Shown here piece after piece: positions 35,678 through 45,914 of a DNA stretch of 64,000 nt. The first letter of the stretch is position 1, and each line of letters starts with the position of its first letter. Source of the stretch: Fimenecus sp964540535 (GTDB lineage: Bacteria > Bacillota > Clostridia > Oscillospirales > Acutalibacteraceae); assembly GCA_964540535.1 (NCBI GenBank), contig CAZIMO010000004.1, forward strand, positions 1-64,000. Direction: 5' to 3'. A program made the position numbers and the translations under genes. The notes beneath the pieces are model-generated. The model made no database searches, was not told the origin of the DNA, and was given only the letters and a program-made list of their open reading frames with translations.

Positions 35678-36913
35678 CTAAAAGCTTGCCGGCGGTAATG
35701 CAGAGTAATCTGTTTTGCCTGCCGGCATTTTTGTGCCTAAAAGCCTACATCCGTTAAAAACAATATTTTTGCCCTGTCTTTCACGCATTTCGCTAAGTAC
35801 GCCGTCAACTCTTTCAAGCTTTTCATGAGTTTTGATGTCATATCCCACAAATAATTGCTGAAAGCTTTTTTCATTAACAAGATTATAAGTATGCACGGTC
35901 AATGAGCGAATGTTTCCTTTCCATATGTGCTTTTCGAAAAATACTGACATAGCACCGTCAAAAAGCTCTTTTGTACTAAATGTAGGAAATTCAAGCGGTG
36001 CAGAATACTGCTTAATTGTAAGATTATCTTCTTTCACGGCAACTTGAATTCCCATAGCAAGCAATTGTTCACGTCGAAGCCCTTTAGACACGCTTAAACA
36101 AAGCTCTGCAAGCACCCGTTCAACCTCATACACAGAAAAAAGGCTTTCAACACAGGTAATTCCCCTGCTCAAACTTTTAATTGCGGGCTTTGCATCAATA
36201 TGAGAAACAGGCGAAGAATCCATTCCGTTTGCATAAATCCACAAATCAAATCCGTTTTTACCGAGAATTTTACGCATAAAATCACTATGAGACAAAGCGA
36301 TATCCCCAATCGTTTTTATTCCGTATTTTTCTAAAGCCTTAGCTGTGCGTCGACCTACAAAAAGAAGCTCTGACGCAGGAAGCTGCCATATCTTTTCCTT
36401 AAAATTATCACGGGAGATTACGGTTGTAGCATCGGGCTTTTTCATATCACTGCCAAGCTTTGCAAAAATTTTATTAAATGAAACTCCTGCCGAGATTGTC
36501 AATCCTGTTTCACAGCGTATACGGTTTCTTATAGCATTTGCGATTTTTTCACCCTCGCCAAACAAAATTGTACTTCCGCTCACATCAAGCCAGCATTCAT
36601 CCATACCGAAAGGTTCTATTAAATCGGTATATTGCGCATAAATATCTCTGACCGCATCAGAGTAAAAACGATATGAATTAAAATCGGGAAGAACTATTTG
36701 AATATCCTTGCACTTTTTACGTGCTTCAAATATTGTATCGCCTGTTTTAACTCCGAAAAGCTTTGCAGGCTGTGACTTTGCAAGTACAATTCCGTGGCGG
36801 TCATCATCACTGCCGCAAACAGCAACAGGCTTACCTTTGAGAGCAGGATTTTTTACACATTCAACCGATGCATAGAAATTATTAAGATCGCAATGCAATA
36901 TAATTCTTTTCAA
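35678..36913 (-). CDS. dinB: DNA polymerase IV (Y-family)
   Basis: An error-prone translesion polymerase of 411 residues. Catalytic carboxylates are seen in HCDLNNFYASVEC (N-terminus) and GMDECWLDVSGS. The helix-hairpin-helix segment includes LEKYGIKTIGDIA, and the little-finger domain follows. The canonical C-terminal beta-clamp peptide is not evident. Its TTG start is supported by GGAGGGG 6 bases upstream. SOS control is shown by a LexA box inside the promoter. It converges on the ABC-F gene with only 2 bases between. Confidence 0.94.
   Translation of the reverse strand: MKRIILHCDLNNFYASVECVKNPALKGKPVAVCGSDDDRHGIVLAKSQPAKLFGVKTGDTIFEARKKCKDIQIVLPDFNSYRFYSDAVRDIYAQYTDLIEPFGMDECWLDVSGSTILFGEGEKIANAIRNRIRCETGLTISAGVSFNKIFAKLGSDMKKPDATTVISRDNFKEKIWQLPASELLFVGRRTAKALEKYGIKTIGDIALSHSDFMRKILGKNGFDLWIYANGMDSSPVSHIDAKPAIKSLSRGITCVESLFSVYEVERVLAELCLSVSKGLRREQLLAMGIQVAVKEDNLTIKQYSAPLEFPTFSTKELFDGAMSVFFEKHIWKGNIRSLTVHTYNLVNEKSFQQLFVGYDIKTHEKLERVDGVLSEMRERQGKNIVFNGCRLLGTKMPAGKTDYSALPPASF
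35687..35732. terminator. Terminator-like hairpin inside the dinB 3' end
   Basis: TGCCGGC ... GCCGGCA followed by TTTTT on the plus strand, just past the ABC-F stop and within dinB codons. It would end the ABC-F transcript. Confidence 0.6.
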
Positions 36914-36941
36914 AATATCCCCTCCGTAAGTTTATGATATA

Positions 36942-36970
36942 ATTATAGCGAACATTTGTTCTTTTGTCAA
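36942..36970 (-). promoter_or_regulatory. dinB promoter with embedded LexA box
   Basis: Consensus promoter TTGACA-17-TATAAT on the minus strand. CGAACATTTGTTCT (36949-36962) lies in the spacer and matches the Firmicute LexA operator (CGAACnnnnGTTCG) in all but the last base. LexA binding would block RNA polymerase directly. Confidence 0.9.
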
Positions 36971-36980
36971 TATAAAAATT

Positions 36981-37008
36981 CAGCAGTTTACCCGAAAGCA
37001 AACTGCTG
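36981..37008 (-). terminator. Terminator of the purC-carB operon
   Basis: CAGCAGTTT ... AAACTGCTG with a T-rich stretch after it on the minus strand, downstream of carB. Confidence 0.8.
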
Positions 37009-37033
37009 ATAATAAAATCATATTATAACGAAT

Positions 37034-40000
37034 TTATTTTTCGTCAATTGTTGATATACCCATTGTAACTTCTTCCAAAACATCAAGCAACATTCTTACT
37101 GTATCCAAAGAAGTCAGCATAGTTATATTATTTTGCGATGCACATTGACGGATAGCGATACCGTCACCAAAATGATTACCCGAAAGAATTGCACGGCTGT
37201 TTATAACATAACTTACATATCCTGCACGTATTGAGTCTAATATCTCTTCACTGCCCTCACTCGGTTTACGGCGAATTCGTGTTCTTATACCGTTAGCCTT
37301 TAAGAACTCACCTGTTAAAGTGGTAGCTTCAATATTAAAGCCCATATTATAAAATCTGCGAACAAGCGGTAAGGTTTCTTCTTTATCTTCATCAGCTACG
37401 CTAACAATAACTGTTCCGTAATTGCGAAGAGAAAGTCCAGAGGCGATCATTGCCTTATACGCCGCTCTGTGAAGCTTTTTATCATATCCGATAGCTTCAC
37501 CGGTAGATTTCATTTCGGGTGACAGATAAGCATCCATACCGCGAAGCTTTGAGAAAGAAAATGCAGGTGCTTTTACATAAAAACGGTCTTTTTCTTTAGG
37601 ATAAATCTCAAAGATACCCTGTTCCTGCAAAGACACACCGAGATTACAGCGTGTTGCAATATCTGCAAGGCTGTAGCCTGTGGCTTTTGAAAGGAACGGT
37701 ACTGTTCTTGATGAACGGGGATTTACCTCAATAATATAAACATCGTCGTGTTCATCAACAATAAATTGAATATTGAAAAGACCTATAATACCTATGCCGA
37801 GTCCAAGCTTTTGGGTATAATCAAGTATAGTTTCCTTTACCTTATTAGAAAGGCTGTAAGAGGGATATACACTGATAGAGTCACCTGAATGTACGCCTGT
37901 TCTCTCAACAAGCTCCATAATACCTGGAACAAATACCTGCTTACCGTCGCAAATAGCGTCAACCTCAACCTCTTTGCCACGGATATACTTATCAACCAAA
38001 ACAGGCTTATCCTCATCAATTTCTACCGCCGTCTTGAGATAGTTTCTAAGGTCTTCTTCTTTAGCAACAATCTGCATAGCTCTGCCGCCAAGCACAAAGC
38101 TGGGTCTTACAAGAACAGGATATCCGATATTCTCAGCAGCCTTTATACCCTCTTCAATGCTTGTAACTGCTTGACCTTTAGGTTGAGGAATATTCAAAGA
38201 AATAAGCAATTTTTCAAAAGCATCTCTATTTTCTGTTTTTTCAATGGCGTCGCAGTCTGTGCCGATAATCTTAACTCCGCGTGCACGAAGCGGTTCTGCA
38301 AGGTTAATTGCAGTTTGACCGCCGAGTGTTGCGATAACACCTTCGGGCTTTTCAAGATCGATAATATTCATAACATCTTCCACACACAAAGGTTCAAAAT
38401 ACAGTTTATCTGAACATGTATAGTCGGTGGAAACGGTTTCGGGGTTATTATTGATAATGATTGCCTCATATCCCGAAGCTTTTATAGTTTGAACTGCGTG
38501 AACAGTAGAATAATCAAACTCTACACCTTGACCGATACGAATAGGACCGGAGCCAAGCACGATAACTTTCTTCTTATCAGAAACAATCGACTCGTTTTCA
38601 TCTTCATATGTAGAATAAAAATACGGAATATAGCTTTCAAATTCAGAAGCACAGGTGTCAATCATCTTATAAACAGGAACAATGCCGTTTTCTTTACGAA
38701 GATTATACACTTCTGTTTCTGACATATTCCAGAACTGACTGATTACCTTATCAGAAAATCCCATTTCTTTTGCCACACGCAAAACTTTTATATTACCGCA
38801 ATTTTCTTTGATTTCAGTTTCTTCTTTCACAATATTGCGAAGCTTTCGGATAAAGAATTTATCAATAGCGGTTGCTTCAGCGATATTAGAAATACTGCAA
38901 CCCATTCGCAAAAGCTGTGCAATTGCGTAAATGCGGTCATCAGTACCGATTTTAACATAGTTTAAAAGCTCATTTTCGCTCATTGCGTCAAACTTGCGAT
39001 TATACAAATGGCAAAGTCCGATTTCAAGAGAACGAATTGCTTTAAGCAAGCTTTCTTCTACAGTTCTGCCGATACTCATAACCTCTCCTGTCGCCTTCAT
39101 TTGCGTGGAAAGAGAGTTGTTAGCATCAGCAAATTTATCAAATGGGAAGCGCGGCATTTTAGTAACCACATAGTCGAGCGCAGGCTCAAAGGAGGCAGGT
39201 GTATTGGCAATTCTGATTTCATCCAATGTCATTCCTACACCGATTTTTGCAGATACACGGGCAATCGGATATCCGCTTGCCTTTGACGCCAAAGCCGATG
39301 AACGGGAAACTCTTGGGTTTACTTCAATAAGATAATATTGGAATGAATTCGGGTCAAGAGCAAACTGAACATTGCATCCACCCTCAATTTCTAACGCGCG
39401 AATAATCTTCAAGGCACTGTCACGAAGCATATGATACTCTTTATTAGTAAGAGTTTGCGAAGGACAAACTACAATAGAGTCGCCTGTATGGATACCGACA
39501 GGATCAAGGTTTTCCATATTACATATTGTAATAGCGGTATCATTACTGTCGCGCATTACCTCGTATTCGATTTCTTTATACCCCTTAATACTCTTTTCAA
39601 TAAGCACTTGATTTACAGGTGACAATGAAAGAGCATTTTTCATCAAAGGCAAAAATTCTTCTTCATTATCAGCAAATCCGCCACCTGTACCGCCGAGGGT
39701 AAATGCAGGACGAAGCACAACGGGATAGCCGATTTTCTGTGCTACCTCTAAGCCCTCATCCATAGAGCTTGCAATATCAGATGGCAAAACAGGTTCGCCA
39801 AGCTCCTCACAAAGCTCTTTAAACATTTCACGGTCCTCTGCGCGTTCAATACTGCTGCTTTTTGTACCGAGAAGCTCTACACGGCATTCAGAAAGTATTC
39901 CTTTTTTCTCAAGCTGCATAGCAAGATTAAGTCCGGTTTGACCGCCAATGCCCGGTAAAATTGCATCAGGGCGCTCGTAACGGATAATCTTCGCAATATA

Positions 40001-40216
40001 TTCCAAAGTAAGCGGTTCCATATATACTTTATCCGCTATTGAAGTATCAGTCATAATTGTTGCAGGGTTTGAGTTACAAAGAATAACCTCATACCCTTCT
40101 TCTTTGAGTGCAAGACACGCCTGTGTTCCTGCATAGTCAAATTCAGCCGCTTGACCGATAACTATAGGACCGGAACCGATAACAAGCACTTTTTTTATAT
40201 CTGTTCTTTTAGGCAT
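37034..40216 (-). CDS. carB: Carbamoyl-phosphate synthase large subunit
   Basis: A 1060-residue enzyme using ammonia from CarA, bicarbonate and two ATP to make carbamoyl phosphate for pyrimidines and arginine. Two homologous halves each begin KKVLVIGSGP / KKVIVLGSGPIRIGQG and contain ATP-grasp domains (GGTGGGFADNEEE; LGGRAMQIV). The last 130 residues form the MGS-like allosteric domain, regulated by UMP/ornithine in known homologues. It overlaps carA by 8 bases and ends the eight-gene operon. Confidence 0.98.
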   Translation of the reverse strand: MPKRTDIKKVLVIGSGPIVIGQAAEFDYAGTQACLALKEEGYEVILCNSNPATIMTDTSIADKVYMEPLTLEYIAKIIRYERPDAILPGIGGQTGLNLAMQLEKKGILSECRVELLGTKSSSIERAEDREMFKELCEELGEPVLPSDIASSMDEGLEVAQKIGYPVVLRPAFTLGGTGGGFADNEEEFLPLMKNALSLSPVNQVLIEKSIKGYKEIEYEVMRDSNDTAITICNMENLDPVGIHTGDSIVVCPSQTLTNKEYHMLRDSALKIIRALEIEGGCNVQFALDPNSFQYYLIEVNPRVSRSSALASKASGYPIARVSAKIGVGMTLDEIRIANTPASFEPALDYVVTKMPRFPFDKFADANNSLSTQMKATGEVMSIGRTVEESLLKAIRSLEIGLCHLYNRKFDAMSENELLNYVKIGTDDRIYAIAQLLRMGCSISNIAEATAIDKFFIRKLRNIVKEETEIKENCGNIKVLRVAKEMGFSDKVISQFWNMSETEVYNLRKENGIVPVYKMIDTCASEFESYIPYFYSTYEDENESIVSDKKKVIVLGSGPIRIGQGVEFDYSTVHAVQTIKASGYEAIIINNNPETVSTDYTCSDKLYFEPLCVEDVMNIIDLEKPEGVIATLGGQTAINLAEPLRARGVKIIGTDCDAIEKTENRDAFEKLLISLNIPQPKGQAVTSIEEGIKAAENIGYPVLVRPSFVLGGRAMQIVAKEEDLRNYLKTAVEIDEDKPVLVDKYIRGKEVEVDAICDGKQVFVPGIMELVERTGVHSGDSISVYPSYSLSNKVKETILDYTQKLGLGIGIIGLFNIQFIVDEHDDVYIIEVNPRSSRTVPFLSKATGYSLADIATRCNLGVSLQEQGIFEIYPKEKDRFYVKAPAFSFSKLRGMDAYLSPEMKSTGEAIGYDKKLHRAAYKAMIASGLSLRNYGTVIVSVADEDKEETLPLVRRFYNMGFNIEATTLTGEFLKANGIRTRIRRKPSEGSEEILDSIRAGYVSYVINSRAILSGNHFGDGIAIRQCASQNNITMLTSLDTVRMLLDVLEEVTMGISTIDEK

Positions 40217-41303
40217 TGTTCTGTTCCTCCATCATTTTGATAAATCGGTCAAAAAGATATGCGCTGTCTTGCGGACCGGGTGCGCTTTCCGGATGATACT
40301 GCACACTGAATACTTTATCTTTATCGCACTTAACACCTTCAACAGTATTGTCAAGCAGGTTAATGTGGGTTGCTGTTAAAGCCGTTCCGTTTAAACTGTT
40401 GACGTCAACTGCATAAGAGTGATTTTGCGAAGTAATTTCAATTTTATTTGTTTCCAAATTCCGAACAGGGTGATTACCGCCGCGGTGTCCGAATTTCAAC
40501 TTATAAGTTTTAGCTCCGTAAGCCAAGGAAATAATCTGATGACCTAAACAAATACCGAAAATCGGGTATTTGCCGATAAGCTTCTTTATAGTTTCAACCG
40601 TCTGCGGTACATCAGTGGGGTCCCCCGGACCGTTTGAAATAAAAATACCGTCGGGGTCTAAAGCTGTTATTGCTTCTGCCGAAGTATTCCACGGTACAAC
40701 AGTTACCTTACAGCCTCTTTCGTTAAGCGATCTTACAATATTCATTTTCATACCGCAGTCAATGGCAACAATATGATATTTCTGCTCTTTTGCATGAGAA
40801 ATCATAATTTTGTTACAGCTAACGCGAGATACTGCATCTTTTGGAATTTCAGTCGATTTTAGAATTTTAAGACCTTCATCAATTGATGTTTCAACATTTG
40901 TTATCAATACCTTTCGACTGCCGAAATCGCGGATAGAACGACCGAGTTTTCTTGTATCAATACCGTAAATTCCAGGAATATCAAACTTTTTCATAATATC
41001 TGAAAGATTTGCTGTACTTCTGAAATTAGACGGCTCATCATTATATTCACGAACAATCAAAGCACCGAGAGTAGGTGTGTCACGCTCATAGTCATCATCA
41101 GCCATACCGTAGTTGCCGATTAGCGGATATGTCATTACAACCGCTTGATAAGTATATGAGGGGTCTGACAATATTTCTTGATAGCCTACCATAGAAGTAT
41201 TGAATACAATTTCGCACACTTTTTCTTTATCTGCACCGAAACCATAGCCATAATATTCCTGTCCGTCTTCTAAAATAATTTTTTTATTAAATTCCTTTAT
41301 CAT
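40209..41303 (-). CDS. carA: Carbamoyl-phosphate synthase small subunit (glutaminase)
   Basis: Hydrolyses glutamine and channels ammonia to CarB. It has 364 residues. The class I amidotransferase triad is visible as Cys in FGICLGHQI and His/Glu in VQYHPESAPGP. ATG 41303 follows GAGGTG and gives the usual N-terminus; the longer frame overlaps purF. It is 10 bases after purF. Confidence 0.97.
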   Translation of the reverse strand: MIKEFNKKIILEDGQEYYGYGFGADKEKVCEIVFNTSMVGYQEILSDPSYTYQAVVMTYPLIGNYGMADDDYERDTPTLGALIVREYNDEPSNFRSTANLSDIMKKFDIPGIYGIDTRKLGRSIRDFGSRKVLITNVETSIDEGLKILKSTEIPKDAVSRVSCNKIMISHAKEQKYHIVAIDCGMKMNIVRSLNERGCKVTVVPWNTSAEAITALDPDGIFISNGPGDPTDVPQTVETIKKLIGKYPIFGICLGHQIISLAYGAKTYKLKFGHRGGNHPVRNLETNKIEITSQNHSYAVDVNSLNGTALTATHINLLDNTVEGVKCDKDKVFSVQYHPESAPGPQDSAYLFDRFIKMMEEQNNA

Positions 41304-41313
41304 AAACGGCACC

Positions 41314-42735
41314 TCATTTCTTTTTATCTGACAACCGTTGTTCAAAACGGTCCTTTCTAATATCTGTCGGAATTTTAGTAGGATAGTTGCCGTTAAAGCA
41401 AGCACTGCAAAAACCGCGGTTATCGGTAAGCGAGCTTAATCTTTCTACAGGGAAATAACCTAAAGAGTCAGCACCGATGATTTCTGCGATTTCGGGAATG
41501 CTGTATTTGCAGGCAATCAAATGCTCCTCTGAATCAATATCCGTTCCGTAATAACATGGATGAAGAAACGGCGGTGAAGATATGCGTACATGGACTTCTT
41601 TTGCTCCTGCATCGCGAAGAAGCTTTACAACGCGACCCATTGTATTACCGCGAACGATTGAGTCATCTACCAAAACTACACGCTTATCTTTTACACTTTC
41701 TTCCACAGCGGCAAGTTTGATTTTTACTGCATCAATTCTTGCGCCCTGCCCCGGAGAAATAAAAGTTCTGCCGATATACTTATTCTTAATAAGTCCTATA
41801 CCGTACGGTATTCCCGACTCTATGCTGAAGCCGAGCGCCGCGTCAAGACCTGAATCGGGCGCGCCTATTACAACATCGGCCTCTACAGGATGCGCTTGGG
41901 CAAGAATTTTACCCGCCCGTACACGGGAAGCGTGTACCGAAACACCGTCAATAACAGAATCGGGGCGAGCAAAATAAATATATTCAAAAACACAAAGCTT
42001 TTTATCTTTTTTTTCGCAATGCTCACGTCTTGAAACTACCCCGTTTTTAGTAAACACAAGGATTTCTCCCGGTTCAACATCACGGATTATTTCTCCGCCG
42101 ACCGCTTTAATTGCACAGCTTTCTGACGCTACAACATACACACCGTCTGCTGTCTTGCCGAAACAAAGCGGACGAAAACCGTAAGGATCTCTTGCGCAGA
42201 TAAGCTTTTGCGGCGACATAAGCACCAAGGAATATGCACCGTCAAGAATGTTCATAGCACTACTTACAGCATCCTCAATAGATGGCGCTTTAAGTCTTTC
42301 TTTAGTGATTATATATGCAATAGTTTCAGTATCACTTGTCGTATGGAAAATAGCGCCTGTAAGCTCCAATTCATCACGAAGCTCGGCTGCATTGCTGAGA
42401 TTTCCGTTATGAGCCAGTGCCATTCTGCCCTTTTGGTGATTGACTTCAATAGGCTGACAGTTATTTCTGTTGGTTTTTCCTGTAGTGCCGTAACGAGCGT
42501 GTGCAACCGCCATATTTCCGCTTGGCAAACAAGATAATACATCACGCGAAAAGACTTCGTTTACAAGTCCTAAATCCTTATGCGACGCAAATACACCGTC
42601 ATCATTAACAACAATACCGCAGCTTTCTTGACCTCTGTGCTGAAGGGCATAAAGACCGTAATAAGAAATGCTTGCAACATCGCAAGGTTCGGGTGCTATT
42701 ACCCCAAACACGCCGCATTCCTCATGGATACTCAT
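41314..42735 (-). CDS. purF: Amidophosphoribosyltransferase
   Basis: Commits PRPP to purine synthesis with glutamine as nitrogen donor. It has 473 residues. The catalytic Cys is residue 7, exposed after removal of a short propeptide (MSIHEE). Downstream cysteines in LCVFEYIYFARPDS, HPCYYG and GFCSACF fit the 4Fe-4S type known from Bacillus. The PRPP loop is VVLVDDSIVRGNT. The start overlaps pyrG by 4 bases. It is displaced from a purine gene cluster into this glutamine-enzyme operon. Confidence 0.97.
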   Translation of the reverse strand: MSIHEECGVFGVIAPEPCDVASISYYGLYALQHRGQESCGIVVNDDGVFASHKDLGLVNEVFSRDVLSCLPSGNMAVAHARYGTTGKTNRNNCQPIEVNHQKGRMALAHNGNLSNAAELRDELELTGAIFHTTSDTETIAYIITKERLKAPSIEDAVSSAMNILDGAYSLVLMSPQKLICARDPYGFRPLCFGKTADGVYVVASESCAIKAVGGEIIRDVEPGEILVFTKNGVVSRREHCEKKDKKLCVFEYIYFARPDSVIDGVSVHASRVRAGKILAQAHPVEADVVIGAPDSGLDAALGFSIESGIPYGIGLIKNKYIGRTFISPGQGARIDAVKIKLAAVEESVKDKRVVLVDDSIVRGNTMGRVVKLLRDAGAKEVHVRISSPPFLHPCYYGTDIDSEEHLIACKYSIPEIAEIIGADSLGYFPVERLSSLTDNRGFCSACFNGNYPTKIPTDIRKDRFEQRLSDKKK

Positions 42736-44348
42736 GCTTTACCTCCGACATTTCGTTCAAGCGCCGCACCGATAAATCCTTTAAAAAGCGGATGAGGTTT
42801 ATTCGGTCTGCTCTTGAATTCGGGATGATACTGCACGCCCACATGGAAAGGTCTTTCAGTCAATTCTACCGTTTCTACAAGTCTGCCGTCAGGAGAAGTT
42901 CCGCTAAGCGTAAGTCCTGCATTCTCAAAAAGTTCACGGTAGTCATTATTAAATTCATAGCGGTGTCTGTGACGCTCGCTGATAGAGGTTGAACCGTAGC
43001 AACGCTCCATGGTTGTACCCTGTTTTATATTGCAGGGGTAAGCACCAAGGCGAAGTGTACCGCCTTTATCAATATCATCACTTTGACCTGGCATAAAATC
43101 AATGACTTTATTTTCATTGTGTTCATCAAATTCGCCAGAATTAGCATTTTTTATATTCAATATATTTCTTGCATATTCAATAACTGCTATTTGCATACCT
43201 AAACAGATACCGAAATAAGGAATATTATTTTCTCTGGCATATTTTGCCGCTAAAATCATACCCTCAATACCGCGGTTTCCAAATCCGCCCGGAACAAGAA
43301 TACCGTCAAGTCGTGAAAGCTTTTCATCAACGGTTTCAGCGGTAATTTCTTCGGAATCTATCCAATGAATTTGTATATGCGCATTATGATAATAGCCTGC
43401 ATGGTGAAGAGCTTCTGCAACTGAAAGATACGCGTCGTGCAAAGCTACATATTTGCCCACAAGACCGATATCTACACAGTGTGTTCTTGATGATTTCACA
43501 CGCTCGACCATAGTTGTCCATTCAGTAAGATTAGGTTCCGGAGCGTCAATGCCAAGCTCACGGCAAACTATTGAAGAGAAATTAGCCTTTTCAAGCATAA
43601 GCGGAGCTTCGTAGAGATTAGGAAGTGTAATATTTTCGATTACGCAATCCGGCTTTACATTACAGAACATAGAAATCTTTTTAAATATTGACTCTTCCAA
43701 AGGTTCATCACAGCGAAGAACAACGATATTGGGATTAACTCCCATACCCTGCAATTCTTTAACAGAATGCTGTGTGGGCTTCGATTTATGTTCATCAGAG
43801 CCCCTAAGGAAAGGAACTAATGTAACATGAATAAACAGACTGTTTTCTCTGCCTACTTCAAGTGAAATTTGGCGAACAGCTTCAATAAACGGCTGTGATT
43901 CAATATCACCGATAGTTCCGCCGATTTCGGTTATAACAACATCTGCATTTGTTTTCTTGCCTACGCTGTAAACAAACTCTTTTATTTCATTTGTAATATG
44001 CGGAATAACTTGAACAGTTGAGCCGAGATATTCACCGCGGCGCTCTTTGTTAAGTACATTCCAATAAACCTTACCCGTTGTAAGGTTAGAATATTTATTC
44101 AGATCTTCGTCAATAAATCTCTCGTAGTGTCCGAGGTCCAGGTCGGTTTCAGCACCGTCTTCAGTAACATAAACCTCACCGTGCTGATAGGGACTCATAG
44201 TTCCCGGGTCAACATTTATGTATGGGTCAAGCTTTTGAGCTGCAACTTTAAGCCCTCTTGCTTTAAGCAATCTTCCCAAAGAAGCGGCGGTAATACCCTT
44301 ACCAAGTCCTGAAACAACACCGCCTGTAACAAATATATATTTTGTCAT
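42732..44348 (-). CDS. pyrG: CTP synthase
   Basis: Aminates UTP to CTP using glutamine. It has 538 residues. The N-terminal amidoligase domain begins TKYIFVTGGVVSGLGKGITAAS-like. The C-terminal glutaminase has Cys in FGICLGMQ and a VQYHPEF His/Glu pair. It lies between guaA (14 bases) and purF (overlap). Confidence 0.98.
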   Translation of the reverse strand: MTKYIFVTGGVVSGLGKGITAASLGRLLKARGLKVAAQKLDPYINVDPGTMSPYQHGEVYVTEDGAETDLDLGHYERFIDEDLNKYSNLTTGKVYWNVLNKERRGEYLGSTVQVIPHITNEIKEFVYSVGKKTNADVVITEIGGTIGDIESQPFIEAVRQISLEVGRENSLFIHVTLVPFLRGSDEHKSKPTQHSVKELQGMGVNPNIVVLRCDEPLEESIFKKISMFCNVKPDCVIENITLPNLYEAPLMLEKANFSSIVCRELGIDAPEPNLTEWTTMVERVKSSRTHCVDIGLVGKYVALHDAYLSVAEALHHAGYYHNAHIQIHWIDSEEITAETVDEKLSRLDGILVPGGFGNRGIEGMILAAKYARENNIPYFGICLGMQIAVIEYARNILNIKNANSGEFDEHNENKVIDFMPGQSDDIDKGGTLRLGAYPCNIKQGTTMERCYGSTSISERHRHRYEFNNDYRELFENAGLTLSGTSPDGRLVETVELTERPFHVGVQYHPEFKSRPNKPHPLFKGFIGAALERNVGGKA

Positions 44349-44362
44349 TTATGCTCACTTCC

Positions 44363-45895
44363 TTATTCCCACTCAACCGTTGCCGGAGGTTTAGAGGTTA
44401 TATCATACACCACTCTTGAAATTCCCTTTACTTCATTTGTAATTCTGCTGCTTGATTTTTCAAGTACCTCATAAGGAAGTCTTGTCCATTCAGCAGTCAT
44501 AAAGTCATCGGTTGTTACCGAACGAAGTGCTACGGTATAACCGTAAGTTCTTGCATCACCCATAACACCTACTGAACGGAGGTCAGTAAGCACTGCAAAA
44601 TACTGATTTGTGATACTTTCAAGCTGTGCATTTACAACTTCTTCACGGAAAATAGCATCAGCTTCACGCAGAATATCAAGCTTTTCTTTAGTGATTTCGC
44701 CTATTACACGCACAGCAAGTCCGGGTCCCGGGAATGGCTGACGCCAAACAAGCTCATGCGGAATACCGAGCTGTGTTCCTGTTTCACGCACCTCGTCTTT
44801 AAATAAGTCACGCAGCGGCTCAACAATTTCATCAAATGCAATTACATCCGGAAGTCCGCCCACATTGTGGTGACTCTTAATAACCGCAGAATCACCTTTA
44901 CCGCTTTCAATAACATCGGGATAGATTGTTCCTTGAACAAGCACATCCATTTTGCCGAGGCCTTTGGCAACGTCTTCAAATACACGAATAAATTCTTCGC
45001 CTATGATTTTACGTTTTTTCTCCGGTTCGGTAACACCTTGAAGTTTAGACAAGAATCTGTCTTCGGCATTTACTCTTATAAGATTTATACCGAACTGTTT
45101 ACCGAAGGTGTTTTCAACAAAATCACCCTCATCTTTTCTTAATAATCCGTGATCTACAAATACGCAAGTCAGATTTTTACCTATTGCTTTATGTAACAGA
45201 ACTGCCGCTACCGAGGAATCAACACCGCCGGAAAGTGCCAACAGCACCTTTTTGCCGTCAAGCTCTTTTTTATATTTTTCTATAGATGTTTCAACAAAGT
45301 TTTCCATTTTCCAATCTGCTTTACAACCGCAGACTGAAAAAATAAAATTATGAAGCATCTGCTTGCCGTAAACCGTATGAGTAACCTCCGGGTGAAACTG
45401 AACACCGTATAAATTACGGCTTTCATCACACATAGCGGCACATGGACATTTAGATGTATGCGCAATAGTAGTAAATCCTTTAGGAGGATTTTTGATATAA
45501 TCAGTGTGGCTCATCCAGCAAATACTTTCGCTTGGAACTCCGTTAAACAAGATATTATCTTCTGTAAATACAGTGGTTTTTCCATATTCACTTGAATTTT
45601 CAGCAGAAGTAATTTCACCGCCTGCCATATACGCCATAAGTTGATCGCCATAACAAATACCGAGTATCGGTATTCCCAAATCAAGAATTTCAGGAGTGTA
45701 ATGCGGAGAACTGCTGTCATAAACACTGTTAGGTCCTCCTGTAAAAATGATGCCTTTGTATCCGATTTCTTTGATTTGACCCGGTGTAATTCTATTATAA
45801 GGCTTTATTTCTGCATAAACCTGTGCTGCACGCACACGGCGGGCAATAAGCTGATTATACTGACCGCCGAAATCCAAAACAAGAATTTTATCCAC
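44363..45895 (-). CDS. guaA: GMP synthase (glutamine-hydrolysing)
   Basis: Converts XMP to GMP. It has 510 residues, comprising a glutaminase (ILGICYGDQLM, Cys; GVQFHPEVTHT, His/Glu), an ATP pyrophosphatase P-loop (LLALSGGVDSSVAA) and a C-terminal dimerisation domain. The start is GTG at 45895 with GAGGTG upstream. It sits 19 bases after purB. Confidence 0.98.
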   Translation of the reverse strand: MDKILVLDFGGQYNQLIARRVRAAQVYAEIKPYNRITPGQIKEIGYKGIIFTGGPNSVYDSSSPHYTPEILDLGIPILGICYGDQLMAYMAGGEITSAENSSEYGKTTVFTEDNILFNGVPSESICWMSHTDYIKNPPKGFTTIAHTSKCPCAAMCDESRNLYGVQFHPEVTHTVYGKQMLHNFIFSVCGCKADWKMENFVETSIEKYKKELDGKKVLLALSGGVDSSVAAVLLHKAIGKNLTCVFVDHGLLRKDEGDFVENTFGKQFGINLIRVNAEDRFLSKLQGVTEPEKKRKIIGEEFIRVFEDVAKGLGKMDVLVQGTIYPDVIESGKGDSAVIKSHHNVGGLPDVIAFDEIVEPLRDLFKDEVRETGTQLGIPHELVWRQPFPGPGLAVRVIGEITKEKLDILREADAIFREEVVNAQLESITNQYFAVLTDLRSVGVMGDARTYGYTVALRSVTTDDFMTAEWTRLPYEVLEKSSSRITNEVKGISRVVYDITSKPPATVEWE

Positions 45896-45914
45896 TGTAT
45901 TTGCACCTCTTAGA

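Noticed and set aside
37889..39622. Plus-strand frames opposite carB
   Set aside because: Shadows of strong minus-strand codon bias; no ribosome sites or domains.
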